From Panicum virgatum (taxonomy: Eukaryota > Streptophyta > Magnoliopsida > Poales > Poaceae), in NCBI RefSeq assembly GCF_016808335.1, contig NC_053142.1, forward strand, positions 48,591,992 through 48,655,991: DNA of 64,000 bases, read 5' to 3'. Position 1 is the stretch's first letter. Every line of letters starts with the position of its first letter. A program made the translations under genes and the position numbers. Shown here piece by piece: positions 1-10,370 of the stretch. The notes under the pieces were generated by a model, which was not told the DNA's origin, ran no database searches, and saw only the letters and a program-made list of their open reading frames with translations.

Positions 1-1685
1 TCTTCTAAGGACTTGGCTTCCATGCTAAACACCGTTGGGTTAGATCCACTTTCCCGGGTATGGCAGGTTACTCGTACTCCTTCTGGGTTCGTTAGGTGTA
101 CCACTTTGTCAGTACAACCTATGAGACCGTTGTGTCGGCTTAGCCAGTCCATTCCAAGGATCACGTCTATCCCCTTAGACTTAAGTACTACTAAGTCTGC
201 TAAAAATTCTACCCCACTTAAATTGATCCTTACACGTAGAAAACCCAGTTGACACTTGATGTCACCTCCAGGCGTCCGGGTTATTAGGGGTGTTTTTAGC
301 AGTACTGTAGGTATGTTGTGTTTTTCCACAAAACTTGAGGATATGAACGAGTGTGATGCTCCCGAATCAAATAGTACTGTCGCAAGAGCTAAGCTGACTA
401 GGTACTCACCGAGCACTACGCCCTGAGCTCCTTGAGCCTCCTGCGCGTTGATGTGGTTGACACGGGCTCGTCCAAATGACTGCTGGGGCTGCCTCATCTG
501 CTGGCTGTTATTGTTGGTGTTGTTGTTGCGGATGGGCACTCGGTTGGCACCTAACAGAACTGGCCTTAGTCCATTTACTGTGTTGGAGAAGGCTGACGTA
601 GCCAACTTGTTCTTGGCATAGGGGCAATTAGTGATGAAATGCCCTATCTCACGGCAGTTGAAACAGGCCCTAACATTGCTGTTGTTGGTGGTGACCTGGC
701 TTGCATTACTCTGCGGGGCCTTCATGGTGCTCTGGCTCCTGAACTGTGTGTGCGAGGCCTGTGGGCCTGTCACCTGAGATTGAGTCCTATACTGCATTGG
801 GGTCTGGGATCTTGGTGTAGTGTAGCTGAAGCTTCTTGGTTTCTGGAAGCGATCCTGCTGGCGGGACTTGCTTTCCAGAAACTTGCGCTTGTTATCCTTC
901 CTTTCGTCAATTTTGGCCCTCTCTGTAAGAATTGTTTTGTTCATCAGAGTGTTGAAGTCAGGGTAGATCTGAGGGGTAAGTAAGGTCCGGAGTTCTGGGT
1001 TCAGTCCCTTCTTGAACATATCCTGTTTCTTTTCATCATCGTTAACTTCCTCTGGTGCATACCGGGCCAGCTCCATGAACTGATGGGTGTACTCTTCCAC
1101 CGACATACTTCCTTGCTGTAGTGCGCGGAACTCATCCGCCTTGCGCTTCATGGTGGCCGAGGGAATATGGTAGCGGCGGAATTCCTTCACAAACTCCTTC
1201 CAAGTGATGGTGGAGGCATCTTCGGCAGCAGCGCAGTAGTTTTCCCACCAGGCTAAGGCAGTCCCGGTGAGTTGGTGGGCTGCCAGAAGGACCTTGTCTC
1301 GATCCTGGCATTCGAACGGCTCGAGCTTCCTCTAAATTACACGAAGCCAGTCGTCTGCATCCAAGGGGTTGCTGGATCCAGCAAAGGTGGGCGGCTTGGT
1401 TCTCAGAAAAGCAGTCAGCTTGTCGTTCATGGTTTGCTCCCGTGGCCGCTTGTTAACGAGTGCATTGGCCAGTGTCTCCAATATGAGGGTCTGGTTGTGG
1501 ATTATCTGTGCCAAGTCTCCGAGAGGTGGTGGTGGGGGCAGTGGCACTTCTCCTTGATTTTCTCCTCAGTTCTGGCTCACTTCCTGCTCTACCAGAGGAG
1601 GAATCTGCCCATTAGGCTGTGCTTCTGCATCAGCGGCTGCAAGGTTCCGGATGCGGGAGGCCCTGGTAACACTTCGGGAAGCCAT
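1..1685 (-). pseudogene. gag: GY1 gag and protease region, interrupted by two stop codons, runs off window
   Basis: The reading frame starts at an ATG at 1685-1683 and encodes a Gag with a proline-rich N-terminal segment, a retrotransposon-gag capsid-like region (the ALAWWENY and EFRRYHIP type motifs lie around 1260-1140) and one CCHC zinc knuckle, CFNCREIGHFITNC, at about 667-625. The frame then runs into an aspartic protease with the motif DSGASHSF at about 368-345, so Gag and protease share one frame as in many plant gypsy elements. Two in-frame stops break it: TGA at 1568-1566 and TAG at 1334-1332. Both are in the same frame as the start, so they are point changes and not frameshifts. The capsid and knuckle parts otherwise look conserved. 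Gag would package element RNA; this copy cannot make the full protein. Confidence 0.88.
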
Positions 1686-1951
1686 CTATAGGTGGGGTAG
1701 ATCGGGGTTAAGATTATGTGATGTTTAAGTTGTTTAATTCGTATTTCTGAAATGGTAGAATCTACCTTCTGCCGGTAAGCACACAACTAACAAGCACACA
1801 AACATAGCAAGCAACAAGCACACACAACTTTATTACTGCAAGGGAGGGTACAACACGGGCAAGACTAGAACGTGTACTACACGTCCGAGTACAGGTTCAC
1901 ACTTCAGGGTACAACTTGGAAGGGTACAATACTAGGGTGGCGTCGGGAATT

Positions 1952-2811
1952 CTACTCGCGGGGCGAGACTTCTTCTGGGACGGAGTGTGCGAGTAGTCCT
2001 TGCTTGCTGTCCTCTAGGTTTCCATTTGCCAGGGGTGGCGTAGGAGCTTCTCTTTCACCGACGGCAGTAGACCTTTCAGGGTTCTCGGGTGGGGATTGTG
2101 GGGTTATCACGAGTGGCCCCCATCCTATGACGGGCGTCCCGAGTAGAACATGGTCTTCCCCAATTGCCGGGATTGGCGTTCCACTTATGGTCCATTCTTG
2201 CATACGCCGGTCTCGAGCTTGCCTGAGGCTCTCCTGAGCAACTGCTTCACTGCTGACCACGGCTGCGATTCTTGCCTTGGCTTGGGCTGCCCGTATCTAT
2301 TGCAGTCTCACCGCGAGCTCTGCTTGTTCGGCTCGGTGGACTTGCTCCCTCAGGATGTTGGCTTGCTCGTTAAAGAGCTGATCCAAGGAGGCTAGGTAAG
2401 TAGCCACTTGGTACAGGGGGTCTTCTTCATGGCAGCGCCGTTCCAGACTTCTCATGCGTGCTTCCCAAACTGGGGTTCTGATGCCGGCGGAAAGAACCTC
2501 ATTGGTGTGGAAGCGAGGTGTCTTTCAAAAATCCAGCACAGGTAGCGCAGTGCCTTCCTGATGGACAAGGGATAAGTGTCTTGGTGCCTAAATCCTGTAG
2601 CAGTCACTCGCCATGGCTGGATGTCGAGGTAGCGATTACTTCTGGCGATGACTAGGATCACCCTGCAGCAGAGAGTGTCATGATGCTCGTACTCTCTGCT
2701 GTAGTACCTTGGGCGTTCTGTAATGCTAAGGCTTTCCAGGGCGTTGATCAAGAGGCTGAGGAAGCCAGGTGCAACTTGGCAATTGCCCTGGGTCCATCCT
2801 TCCTCAGCCAT
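1952..2811 (-). pseudogene. GY1 second orf0-like leader ORF (orf0b), degenerate paralogue of the ORF at 2949-3818
   Basis: The start is at 2811 (MAEEGW) and the frame ends at the TAG at 1954-1952. The N-terminal 100 residues align by eye with the neighbouring ORF at 2949-3818: both have a leucine-rich start, YxREYE/YxREYD, STRYLD/SNRYLD, TGFRxxDTYxxxxRKALR, and a TPMxFFPP box, in the same order and spacing. A frameshift follows the FFPP box near 2480, and the coiled-coil-like part that follows (MRSLERRCHEE, then a Gln/Arg/Glu-rich stretch) continues in another frame. A stop also falls near 2300. It therefore looks like an old tandem duplicate of the orf0 gene that has diverged and broken. The function of orf0 proteins is not known to me; no enzymatic motif is visible. 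Confidence 0.7.
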
Positions 2812-2948
2812 CTGAAAACAAAGATAGGGTGAACAATCTTGCACAATTATTTGAGGTACACAAATGGATTTGTGAGTAGATGATATTTATTATTGCAACA
2901 TGGTGGGATACAGACTTCATGGATACACGATTATCATGGATACTCCTA

Positions 2949-3818
2949 TCATGGGGTCTCTTCCTCGATCCGGATGGGGCGCTTCTTCAGTGGAAGGCTT
3001 TGATCCATCACGTCATCTTCGGTCTGAGTACCCCTATCCCAATGGGTTTCTTCGGGCTCTTTTTCTTCGGTCTGAGTGCCTATGTCCCAATGGGTTTCTT
3101 CAGATTCTTCTTCTTCTTCCTCTATCCACCCACCTATTCCTCTGCGGGCCTCGTATTCTTGCATTCGGGCTTGGAGAGCGGCTAGGGAGTTCTCAGCGCG
3201 TGCGGCTCTTGTCCGTTGTTCTTCCAGTTCTGCCTCACATTCTTGCATTTGGGCTTGGAGAGCGGCTAGAGAATACTTGGCGCGTGCGGCTCTTGTCCGT
3301 TGTTCATCCAGCTCTTGGGTTGCCTTTTCTGCTCTGTGAACTTGTTGCTTCAGTTGTGCCGCTTGTTCGCGGTAGAGCTCATCCAGGCCGGTGAGATAGA
3401 TGGACAGGTGGGAGACAATATCTTCTAGGTTTTCTTCTTCTCTTCCAAGTCCTCTCATCCGGGCAATCCATGTGTGTCCTCTTCCTTCAGTAGGCGGGAA
3501 AAATCCCATGGGGGTCCGCTGAAGGTGGTGCTTATAGATTACACGCAGACGTCGCAGGGCTTTACGGGCGGCTTTTCGATAGGTGTCCGGGAAACGAAAA
3601 CCAGTGGTGGAGATGAACCAAGGGCCCACGTCAAGGTAGCGGGTGCTCTTTCCCATGAAGATCATCAGGTCGCACCGAAGAGTGCCCTTGGAGTCGTACT
3701 CCCGGTAGACAAACTCTGGTGGGTCCACAACTCCGATGCGTTCCAGGCTGAGTATCAACAACTTAGGAAGGTCGGGCTCTGCGTGACAGATTCTGCCAAT
3801 CAATCCATTGTTAGCCAT
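2949..3818 (-). CDS. GY1 orf0: leader protein upstream of gag with coiled coil
   Basis: A 289-residue ORF starts at 3818 (MANNGL), the first Met that gives homology with the neighbouring duplicate; the frame stays open upstream to 3926. It lies between the primer-binding site and gag, where RIRE3/RIRE8-type elements carry 'orf0'. Residues 1 to about 120 form the block shared with the duplicate (YREYDSKG, STRYLD, TGFRFPDTYRKAARKALRRLR, TPMGFFPP). Residues about 140 to 230 are a long Gln/Glu/Arg-rich coiled coil containing a near-perfect internal repeat of about 30 residues (EEQRTRAARA-SLAALQA-MQEYEA pattern, twice). The tail is very acidic with two ETHWD-GTQTE repeats. No membrane segment, zinc knuckle or catalytic motif is seen. 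It is intact in this copy although gag is not. Its role is unknown; RNA or Gag binding would be a guess. Confidence 0.72.
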   Translation of the reverse strand: MANNGLIGRICHAEPDLPKLLILSLERIGVVDPPEFVYREYDSKGTLRCDLMIFMGKSTRYLDVGPWFISTTGFRFPDTYRKAARKALRRLRVIYKHHLQRTPMGFFPPTEGRGHTWIARMRGLGREEENLEDIVSHLSIYLTGLDELYREQAAQLKQQVHRAEKATQELDEQRTRAARAKYSLAALQAQMQECEAELEEQRTRAARAENSLAALQARMQEYEARRGIGGWIEEEEEESEETHWDIGTQTEEKEPEETHWDRGTQTEDDVMDQSLPLKKRPIRIEEETP

Positions 3819-3944
3819 CTGGGACAGGGCAAAAATCAGTGGTGAGTGTTTGTGTGAAAGAAGGGTTAAGAAAGGAAAAGTCCTCAAGTGAAAGGGCCTG
3901 AAATAGGGTTTCGCTCCTAGGGTCACGTCCTACGGCCAACCTAC

Positions 3945-3957
3945 GGCTCTGATACCA
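3945..3957 (-). promoter_or_regulatory. GY1 primer-binding site
   Basis: On the minus strand this reads TGGTATCAGAGCC, complementary to the 3' end of initiator methionine tRNA, the primer used by many plant LTR elements. It starts two bases inside the LTR end (CGCTTCA then GG). This fixes the orientation of the element and the inner LTR border at 3960. Confidence 0.92.
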
Positions 3958-3959
3958 CC

Positions 3960-6900
3960 TGAAGCGTCCCCTCATAATAGAAGACTTAAATGTGATAACA
4001 ACATCAGTCCCAGGAGGCTGATGACACATTTATTACATCAGATGGTTCATCACCGTACAACTCTACGCGGTAGTGAGCAGAGAAGCGCCACTATCGCGAG
4101 GATTACAACCCACACCCACACAACGATATTAAATATAAAAAGGGGGTCATCAGAGTCTTGCGCCATGCGGTATCTCCTGCGGGTGACCCTAATCCACAGG
4201 CAAGGCTGGGTGCAGGACGGTACCCTACTCGTCGTCCTCTGGAACAAAGTCTGGGTCTTCCTCTGTAAAAATTGAGAATGGGGTGACTACAAACGTACTC
4301 AGCAAGTCCAACCACACCCATGGAGGGGGTATAAACAGAATATCATGCACAGGGTAAATCAAGGATAAGTCTAGGGTTTAATTTGCGGAAAGCAATATTT
4401 CATGCAGGGCTAGTTGTGTGACCACACCGTAACTCGCACAGTACCGTGGGCACGGCTATTCGAATAGATTATTAACTCTGCAGAGGTGTGCAACTTTACC
4501 CACAAGCGGGGTACCGCAACTCAATCACCTTAGTGTCGGTGCAGATCCCAACAAAGCCATTACCCACCTTAGCTAGACCTGACTAGCCATCACAGGATCC
4601 CCAAGGGGTCATCGACCTGTCATCGAGGTATAACCGGGGCATAAGTCACACAGAGCATATCCCTTCTCCTTAGTCACCCGTTGCTCTCAGCTCTCCTGAT
4701 GGCTATCAGACTAACTAGTGGGGTTTATGCTAAGCCGTTGCCCATTCAACGGTCGAGTGGTTTGCACGATAGTGGAGTTAGGTGAGATGACACACCAACT
4801 CGGTCTTTAGTGGTGACAAGATGGATATCTCCCTTCCTTGCTCTGCCACACAAGCACAAGCACACCAATCGGCAAATCACACAGAAATGCCATCCATCCC
4901 GTCTAAACTCATCTTTTGAAATACCACATTTTTCGCTTCCCACACACGCACACGTTTTCTTTATAAAAACAAGTTGCATAAGGTCCTAAGCGTTCTAGCA
5001 TCGATTAACGTCCAAGCAAAATCAGACATTAATCTAGGTGGTCAAGGAATGGTCATAACAAATCAAGGGGTGGCTATCCAACCGTGTTTTCAGCAAGCAA
5101 AATATATACAATTTTATAAAACAGGCCAATGGGTTGTGTTTATAAAAACTAGGACAAAAGCATGCAACAAAGGGTGGGATTGAACTTGCCGTCTTCGAAT
5201 CCTTCCGGGAGTTCCTGATCGAAGTGCTGTCCTTCGGGCTCGGGGTCGCGGAACTGGTCCTCGTTCGCTGGCTCGCAGTACTGCTCGTCAACGGGCTCTC
5301 CTTCGTTTACACCGTGGTCTACGATGCATACAAATAAGCACACAATCAAGAACAAAAATAAAAGTTTTATAGTTGAGCTCGAATCGGACAAAATTAAGAT
5401 ATGGAGTTCGGAGTAATATTTTTGGGTGGTTTCCTAATGGCATGGACAAAACTATGTCATGAGAGGCGTGGTAAAGTTCTACGTAGATCCGAGGTCGTTA
5501 GGCGCATGAACTGATAGGTTATATAGAGGTTTAGGGGTTAAATAAGGGTCCAGGGACTTGTTTGTGATTATATTTGAGAAGGCAGGGGCTTAGTTTGTAT
5601 TTTAGAAACTATTTGGGTCATATTAAAAAGGGTCAGGGGTTTATTTATAAATATGTTGCATAGTGGAAGGGTTTGTTTTTGAATATCATAAAGGATAGGG
5701 TGTTATTCGAAAGAAACCAAAGGGTGGACATGTTCTTAATTAAATAGAATAGAAGGGAGGGGGTTATGGGCAAAAGTGCCCTGTCTCCTTCCTCCCCTCG
5801 CGCTGAAGAACAGGGGAGGGGGACAGCGCTCGCCGGCGGCGACCAATCCGGCCGTCCAGGGCCATGGCGGCGGCCGGGAGCGAGGGGGAAAGGAGGAGGG
5901 AAGTGCGGGGGATTGATTCCCTGCCTCACCTCGGGTGGAGGTGGCTTGTGGCGGCCTGGCCACGGCGGCCAGCGGCGGCGGGCGGAGGCGCTAGCGGCGG
6001 TGGCGCTGCAGCTGAGGAGAGGGGGCTAGGGGTGGCGGTGTGGCTCGTGGTGGTGGGTGTGGTGCTCGGGGTGGGGCTCTTTATATCCGAGGAAAGGCGG
6101 TGGGGGGTGGGGTGTGCCGGTGACATCTCGGCGGGTGGCGCGGGGCAGAGTAATGGCGCTCGGTGCGAGCGGCGAGGCGCGCACTGGTGACGCGACGCCT
6201 CGGGCAGGCGGCGAGCGGCGCAGGCGTCACTGTGCGAGCACAGCAAGGTGGCAGCGACGGTGGCGGGGCATCACATGTGGGAGGGCAGGGCGCCAGCGGC
6301 TGGCGGCGCGTGTGGCCCTGCTCGCGGAGCGACGAGCGGCGCGGCGATGATGGCGGCCCTGTGGCGTGCGCGTGGAGCGCGTGGGGGCGGCCGGGTGCGG
6401 GCGTGTGCGCGCGTCGTGAGGAGCGGGGCCGGGAGCAGCGGCGTCGCGGCGGGCGGCGCGGGTACGGCTCGGCGAGTGGTGCGGGCACGCGGTGCACGCG
6501 TGAGCGGGGAAAGGCGGTGGGCGGTGTGTGCGCGCTGGGGCGGCTTGGCACGGCTGCGCATGCGGGCGGGCCGGTGCTGCAGCGCACGTGGCTTTGTGTG
6601 CCGTTGCGCGGCAAGCGCGTGCGCACGCGCGTGTGTGCACAGCCCGGGTCAGCTTGGCGCGGCGCGGCGCTCGGCCAGGGAGGGGGAGCAGGTGCACGGG
6701 TGCTGCGGCAAGCGCGTACGCAGGCAGGCCGAGAGCGGGGCGTGCGGGGCAGGCGGCCGCGGCGAGCGTGGAGGAGGGGTGGCGCGGCGAGCAGCGCTCG
6801 GGGATGGAGAGAGGAAGGGGAGGGGGAGGGGGAAGAAAAGAAAAAGAAAAGGAATAATGGAGGAAGGGAAAAAGAAGAAAAAGAAGGAGAAAAGAAAAGG

Positions 6901-7111
6901 GAAAAAGGGAGGGGAAACGAGTGCTCGCAGGCGGGATTCGCGGCGGCCGCTGTGACCCAGTCGGGGTTGGGAATCGGACGTTTGGAACGGAGTGAGGGAT
7001 TCCGGGAAAATGGGATTCAGGAGAGGATTTAGAGCTCAATGACGAAAGAATTTAGAAAAAAAACAAATTTTTAGTGAGCGATTTAATTGGTAGATTTTTC
7101 AGGATGTCACA
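3960..7111 (-). repeat. GY1 5' LTR, 3.15 kb
   Basis: On the minus strand the repeat begins TGTGACATCC at 7111 and ends CGCTTCA at 3960, two bases before the primer-binding site. The other LTR is outside the window, so the outer border is inferred from the TG start and from the copia pol codons that resume immediately after it. The part at 5,770-6,960 is extremely GC- and CpG-rich and gives long spurious ORFs on both strands. A purine-rich block (about 6,800-6,930) and AT-rich ends flank it. No host gene is seen inside. Confidence 0.85.
6080..6085 (-). promoter_or_regulatory. GY1 LTR TATA box (putative)
   Basis: The minus strand reads GATATAAAGAGCC here, a good plant TATA box located downstream of the GC-rich block. 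If used, it would give a U3 of about 1 kb and a very long R-U5 of about 2.1 kb. No transcript evidence is available from sequence alone. Confidence 0.5.
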
Positions 7112-7113
7112 AT

Positions 7114-7272
7114 ATCCGGTTCCACTTCCTGCGAGATAACCATGAGTGAGGCCACATAGACTTGATCCATGTCCCTTCAGAGAGGCAAACCGCAGATATC
7201 CTCACAAAACCACTTGAGCAGGACACATTTGCTCGCTTGTGAGGGGAGCTTGGGGTTTGTTACCCTTTTTGA
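7114..7272 (+). pseudogene. pol: copia-A pol C-terminus (RNase H end), two stop codons
   Basis: Reading from ATC at 7114, the frame encodes the last 50 or so residues of a Ty1/copia polyprotein, with the hallmark IRFHFLRD and [10 protein letters not shown] motifs and the same ending GELGVCYPF as copia-B pol at 44086. Two in-frame stops, both TGA (after DNHE and after FARL), show decay. The 5' side is cut by GY1, which inserted within the codons for the RNase H tail. Confidence 0.9.
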
Positions 7273-8621
7273 TCGCTGACTTTTCTTTGGTTAGCTCTTT
7301 GTAGGTCTTTGTTTTTGCTTCTCTTCGTTTTCTAGGTTTGGTAGTTGCATTGTGCATATACATTGTACATCTTTGCATTTTGCATTACTACACTGCACTG
7401 GCATTCTTGTATACACTGTTATGATCTTCTAGTGCTTGCTATTGTAGTTTCTTAGACTCGATCATGTATAGCTTGCTTCACAGTATATGTCATATCATCT
7501 GAGTTAAGCTATTTTGATTTGAAAATCTGAAAATATGGTCACCCTGCCTTGGCTACTAGCATGATAGGATGTATTGATGTGCTTTGCTATCTTATTCATG
7601 CTAGTGTGGCTTGTAATCTTTGACATGAGCTAAAATTGTTAAATTTGTTTAAACTATGTCTGAAATGGAATGAAAATATCCAGGTGGGATTGCTTCTCGC
7701 ACTGATCGAGCTTTCGGGACGGCTCACATAGCACAAGTGAGAACCCGGGCAAGGTTGTGCATGACTGAAGCGAGTGCCTTAAGCTTCTGACTACCTTTGG
7801 CATAGGCTTGGCCTCGTTGCTAAGTAAAGCATGACAAGCTTTCAACCCCTAGCAAAATCACTTGCTTGATAAGTTTGAGATGCAGAATCGAATCATGATA
7901 AAATATATTGGCTGCTTTGGATCACCTTGTATGAGTTTGACTAGCACTGCTTTCTTTCTTCTACTTGCTGTTGCTAGATCTTGGGTGATGCTTTTATTTT
8001 TGCTGAACTGAACTTGCTAGCTCTAGAATTGATTGATATATCCTGTTGAGCTAGATTCAGTTTTTGTTTATGAAGCACACATGCCTGTCACTAGTTGATC
8101 ATATATGTGTATGTCTGAGTGTTTTACGTACACCCTCTGCACGACATTCATTGCATAGCATGATTTCAGGGGGAGTTTTAGGCATCTTTTCGGCTTGATG
8201 TGTGCATGTGCCAACAAGGGGGAGAATTTTTGGGAGAAGTGATCGAACAAGGGGGAGACTTGTTTGATTTTTGAAACTTGTTGCGCACAAGGCTTTGATG
8301 TGGTGAGAGTTGCACTTGTGAGAGGGATGGGGAGTGTCTGCTTTGTTTCTGGCTCCTGAGTTTTCCTCGCTTTCCCTCCGCTTTCAGCATGACTGCGTCG
8401 AGCGTTACCTCTGTCTTTGAGGAGTTATGTTTTGGCTTTTGATCGATTGCGTCGAGCCGTTGCCCTTGTCTTAGGGGATCGATCTGTGCTTAAGTAAGTG
8501 ACTGGTCTTGCCTTTCTGAGCTTTGTGTCACTTGCTTGAGTTCTTCACTTTTTTGCTTCTCTTTTTATCACTTCTCTGGTTACAGGTGGTGTGTTTACAA
8601 TGCACTCATCAAGGGGGAGAT
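7273..8621 (+). other. copia-A 3' untranslated region with polypurine tract cluster
   Basis: No coding sequence is seen. The region aligns by eye in several patches with 44087-45573 of copia-B (for example the GATCCAGGTGGGATTGCTT block). It carries repeated AGGGGGAG motifs at about 8167, 8217 and 8250, and the terminal tract AAGGGGGAGA at 8611-8620 directly before the LTR. Multiple PPT copies upstream of the 3' LTR are a described trait of Sireviruses. Confidence 0.8.
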
Positions 8622-10206
8622 TGAGGAATGAGCAGTACTCACTCCTTGCTGTGATGAGTGAATTGTCAACCGTGCGGTGTGATCGTGCGCTTGGTCTTTG
8701 GTTGCAGGTACACGGGCGTCGAGTGTCGACGGAGAGCTGCCGTGGAGGTGCTGTGGCCGATGGACCGCGCGGTGGACGGCGGTGAAGGGCAGCCGGGACC
8801 GGAGCTTGGGCTGGGCGGCAGCTGTGGCGTCCACTCCTGGATCGAGGGCGCAAGCGGCGACGAAAGGCGGGATTCTTGGTTTGCGCCACAAAACCAAGCA
8901 GGCGGACGGCGGTTGAAGACGCCAAATCGTGGAGGCACGGGCGTCGGACTCGGGACTGGCGAGGAGGTGACGGGCGTCGGGCGGCGTCTAGGGCCGTCAG
9001 GAGGCCGAGGCGGGAACAGCGTCTAGGGCCACGGCGTGGAGGCGGGAATCTTCCCGCGCGTGGAGTTTTGGCAGTTTTCTCAAAACCGGCCATCTACCCG
9101 GGTTTCGCGGACCCTCCAAAACCGCGGACTGGATCTTCGTCAACGTGGAGGCATCACAGGGAAGACTTCGAGTCGAAGAAAGAAACTCCACCGTTGATTG
9201 AGGTCGTGTACAGGGATGCTGCAGACCTGACCGGTCCCTTGGACCGGTCTGACCGGTCTGGCCGCTGCAGCTGGGTATTTAAGTCCCCTCACCTGTTCGT
9301 GGGGGTTGAGTCTCTTGAGTCCTTTTTTGTTTTTCCTTCCCCTTCCCCCTGCTCCAGGTTAGGGCCAAGGTCTCCAACGCAAAGTAAGGTTAGATTATAG
9401 CTAATCTCTCCAATCTAGAGGGTGGATGATGGTGTGGTAGGCTCTAGCCTTTGTATAGGTGAATTCCTCTGAGATTAATGAATGAAATTTATTTGAGATT
9501 CACCTTTGTGTGCTGAGTTTTCGTCCTCTCCCTCCTCTCTTGCGTTTTGGGTTCGAATTCTCCTCTTTTGGTGTGTTTTGTGTTTGGAGGAGACAACTCT
9601 TTGAATTCGTGTTTTGTTGAACTATTTGTGACGATTCCGTTGCATTTAGCCTAGTGCCAAACCCCCTGCAATCGCGAGTTCTCACGAATTGGAGTTTTTG
9701 TGTTCTTGAGAAAACCCCAATCCACTTTGATCTTCCTCCGAATTCTCAAGATCCTTTAATCTTTTGGGAGAGATCTCTTGGGAATATGTTCACGGGACAG
9801 GTGTGAAGGTATCCTCCAAGTTTCGTTAGATTTAGACTTCGTTTGCTCGAGATTTGCCATTTGGAGCTTTGGTTGTGGGCTGTCTGGGAGCGACCGGTCT
9901 GACCGGTCTGGGTAACCGGTCTGACCGATCTGAAATTTCAATTTCCAACCCAACCGGTCTGATCGGTCTGAGCTAGCGGTCAGACCGGTCTGATTCAGCA
10001 GAGCTGCTGTTTGGGAAGTTTTCTCGTATTGCTTCCATTTCTCTTCCTAGACCTTATTGCTTAGAGATAGCTAGTCCATAGCTACTCTCTCATCCTAGGT
10101 TCGAGGGCTTGTGGTGATTTTCGGGATATAGGCTGACGGATTGATTTCGAAAGAAATTTTGATCGGCTCCCATTCACCCCCTTTGGTCGCCTGTTTCGGT
10201 CCCTCA
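8622..10206 (+). repeat. copia-A 3' LTR
   Basis: It starts TGAGGA right after the polypurine tract and ends CCCTCA at 10206, a TG...CA repeat of 1,585 bp with short inverted ends. Near the 3' end is the C-rich block CCCATTCACCCCCTTTGG, equivalent to the poly-C 'integrase signal' of Sireviruses. It carries two clusters of GACCGGTCTGACCGGTCTG words. The left partner LTR is outside the window. Confidence 0.88.
9228..9282 (+). promoter_or_regulatory. copia-A LTR promoter: CCGGT repeat box and TATA box
   Basis: Three or four copies of the word GACCGGTCT lie at about 9231-9262, followed closely by TATTTAAG at 9275-9282. A repeated CGG/CCG box just upstream of a TATA box is the described promoter layout of Sirevirus LTRs. 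A second cluster of the same word (about 9891-9990) lies further downstream in the LTR. Confidence 0.6.
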
Positions 10207-10370
10207 CCGTGGCGTCGCAGTACCGGAACGGGCCGCACGCCATTGTTGGAGATGAGCTTGCCGTCGGGGGAGGTGAGGGGTTTGGCAGGTGAGAGCGGGT
10301 CAACGGATATGCATAAAGAAACCCAAGAAAGGAGGAGGAGGAGCACGGTGGAACGGGAAGCCAAACCCAT
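10207..10370 (-). pseudogene. 5' fragment of an S-domain receptor-like kinase, internally deleted and cut by copia-A
   Basis: From the ATG at 10370-10368 the minus strand encodes a signal peptide (MGLASRSTVLLLLLSW) and the beginning of a B-lectin domain up to the LISNN motif. It then jumps straight to CGPFRYCDAT, the EGF-like/S-locus junction motif, in a shifted frame. In the related gene at 48040-51503 these motifs are about 255 residues apart, so about 770 bp has been lost here. The remaining gene is cut at 10207 by copia-A. It is a second member of the kinase cluster, in the same orientation as the copy at 48040-51503. It is certainly non-functional. Confidence 0.8.

Larger units (their letters stand above)
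1..7111 (-). mobile_element. GY1: Ty3/gypsy retrotransposon, RIRE3/RIRE8-like, 5' part only
   Basis: Read on the minus strand this is, in order, a 5' LTR (7111 to 3960), a primer-binding site (3957-3945), two leader ORFs (3818-2949 and 2811-1952), and a gag/protease reading frame (1685 to the window edge). RT, integrase and the 3' LTR lie outside the window. A very long LTR plus an ORF between PBS and gag is the layout described for rice RIRE3 and RIRE8; the assignment rests on layout and not on a search. The element sits inside the pol gene of a Sirevirus (copia-A), whose codons resume at 7114. The 5 bp next to the LTR end (7112-7116, ATATC) should be the target duplication, but the other side is not visible. 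The gag and second leader ORF are broken, so this copy is not coding-competent. Confidence 0.9.
7112..10206 (+). mobile_element. copia-A: Sirevirus (Ty1/copia) 3' end, cut by GY1
   Basis: The plus-strand remnant consists of the last codons of pol (7114-7272), a 1.35 kb 3' untranslated region with several polypurine tracts, and a complete 3' LTR (8622-10206). The rest of the element must lie left of GY1, outside the window. It is related to copia-B: the pol C-terminus and the region before the PPT are clearly similar, but the LTR is only distantly alike. Its right end abuts a kinase gene fragment (10207), so the element inserted into that gene in the opposite orientation. Confidence 0.9.

Noticed and set aside
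6081..7039. Long ORFs on both strands in the GC-rich part of the GY1 LTR (up to 289 codons)
   Set aside because: They overlap in several frames, are low-complexity Arg/Ala/Gly or Pro/Ser rich, and lie inside an LTR; they reflect GC content.
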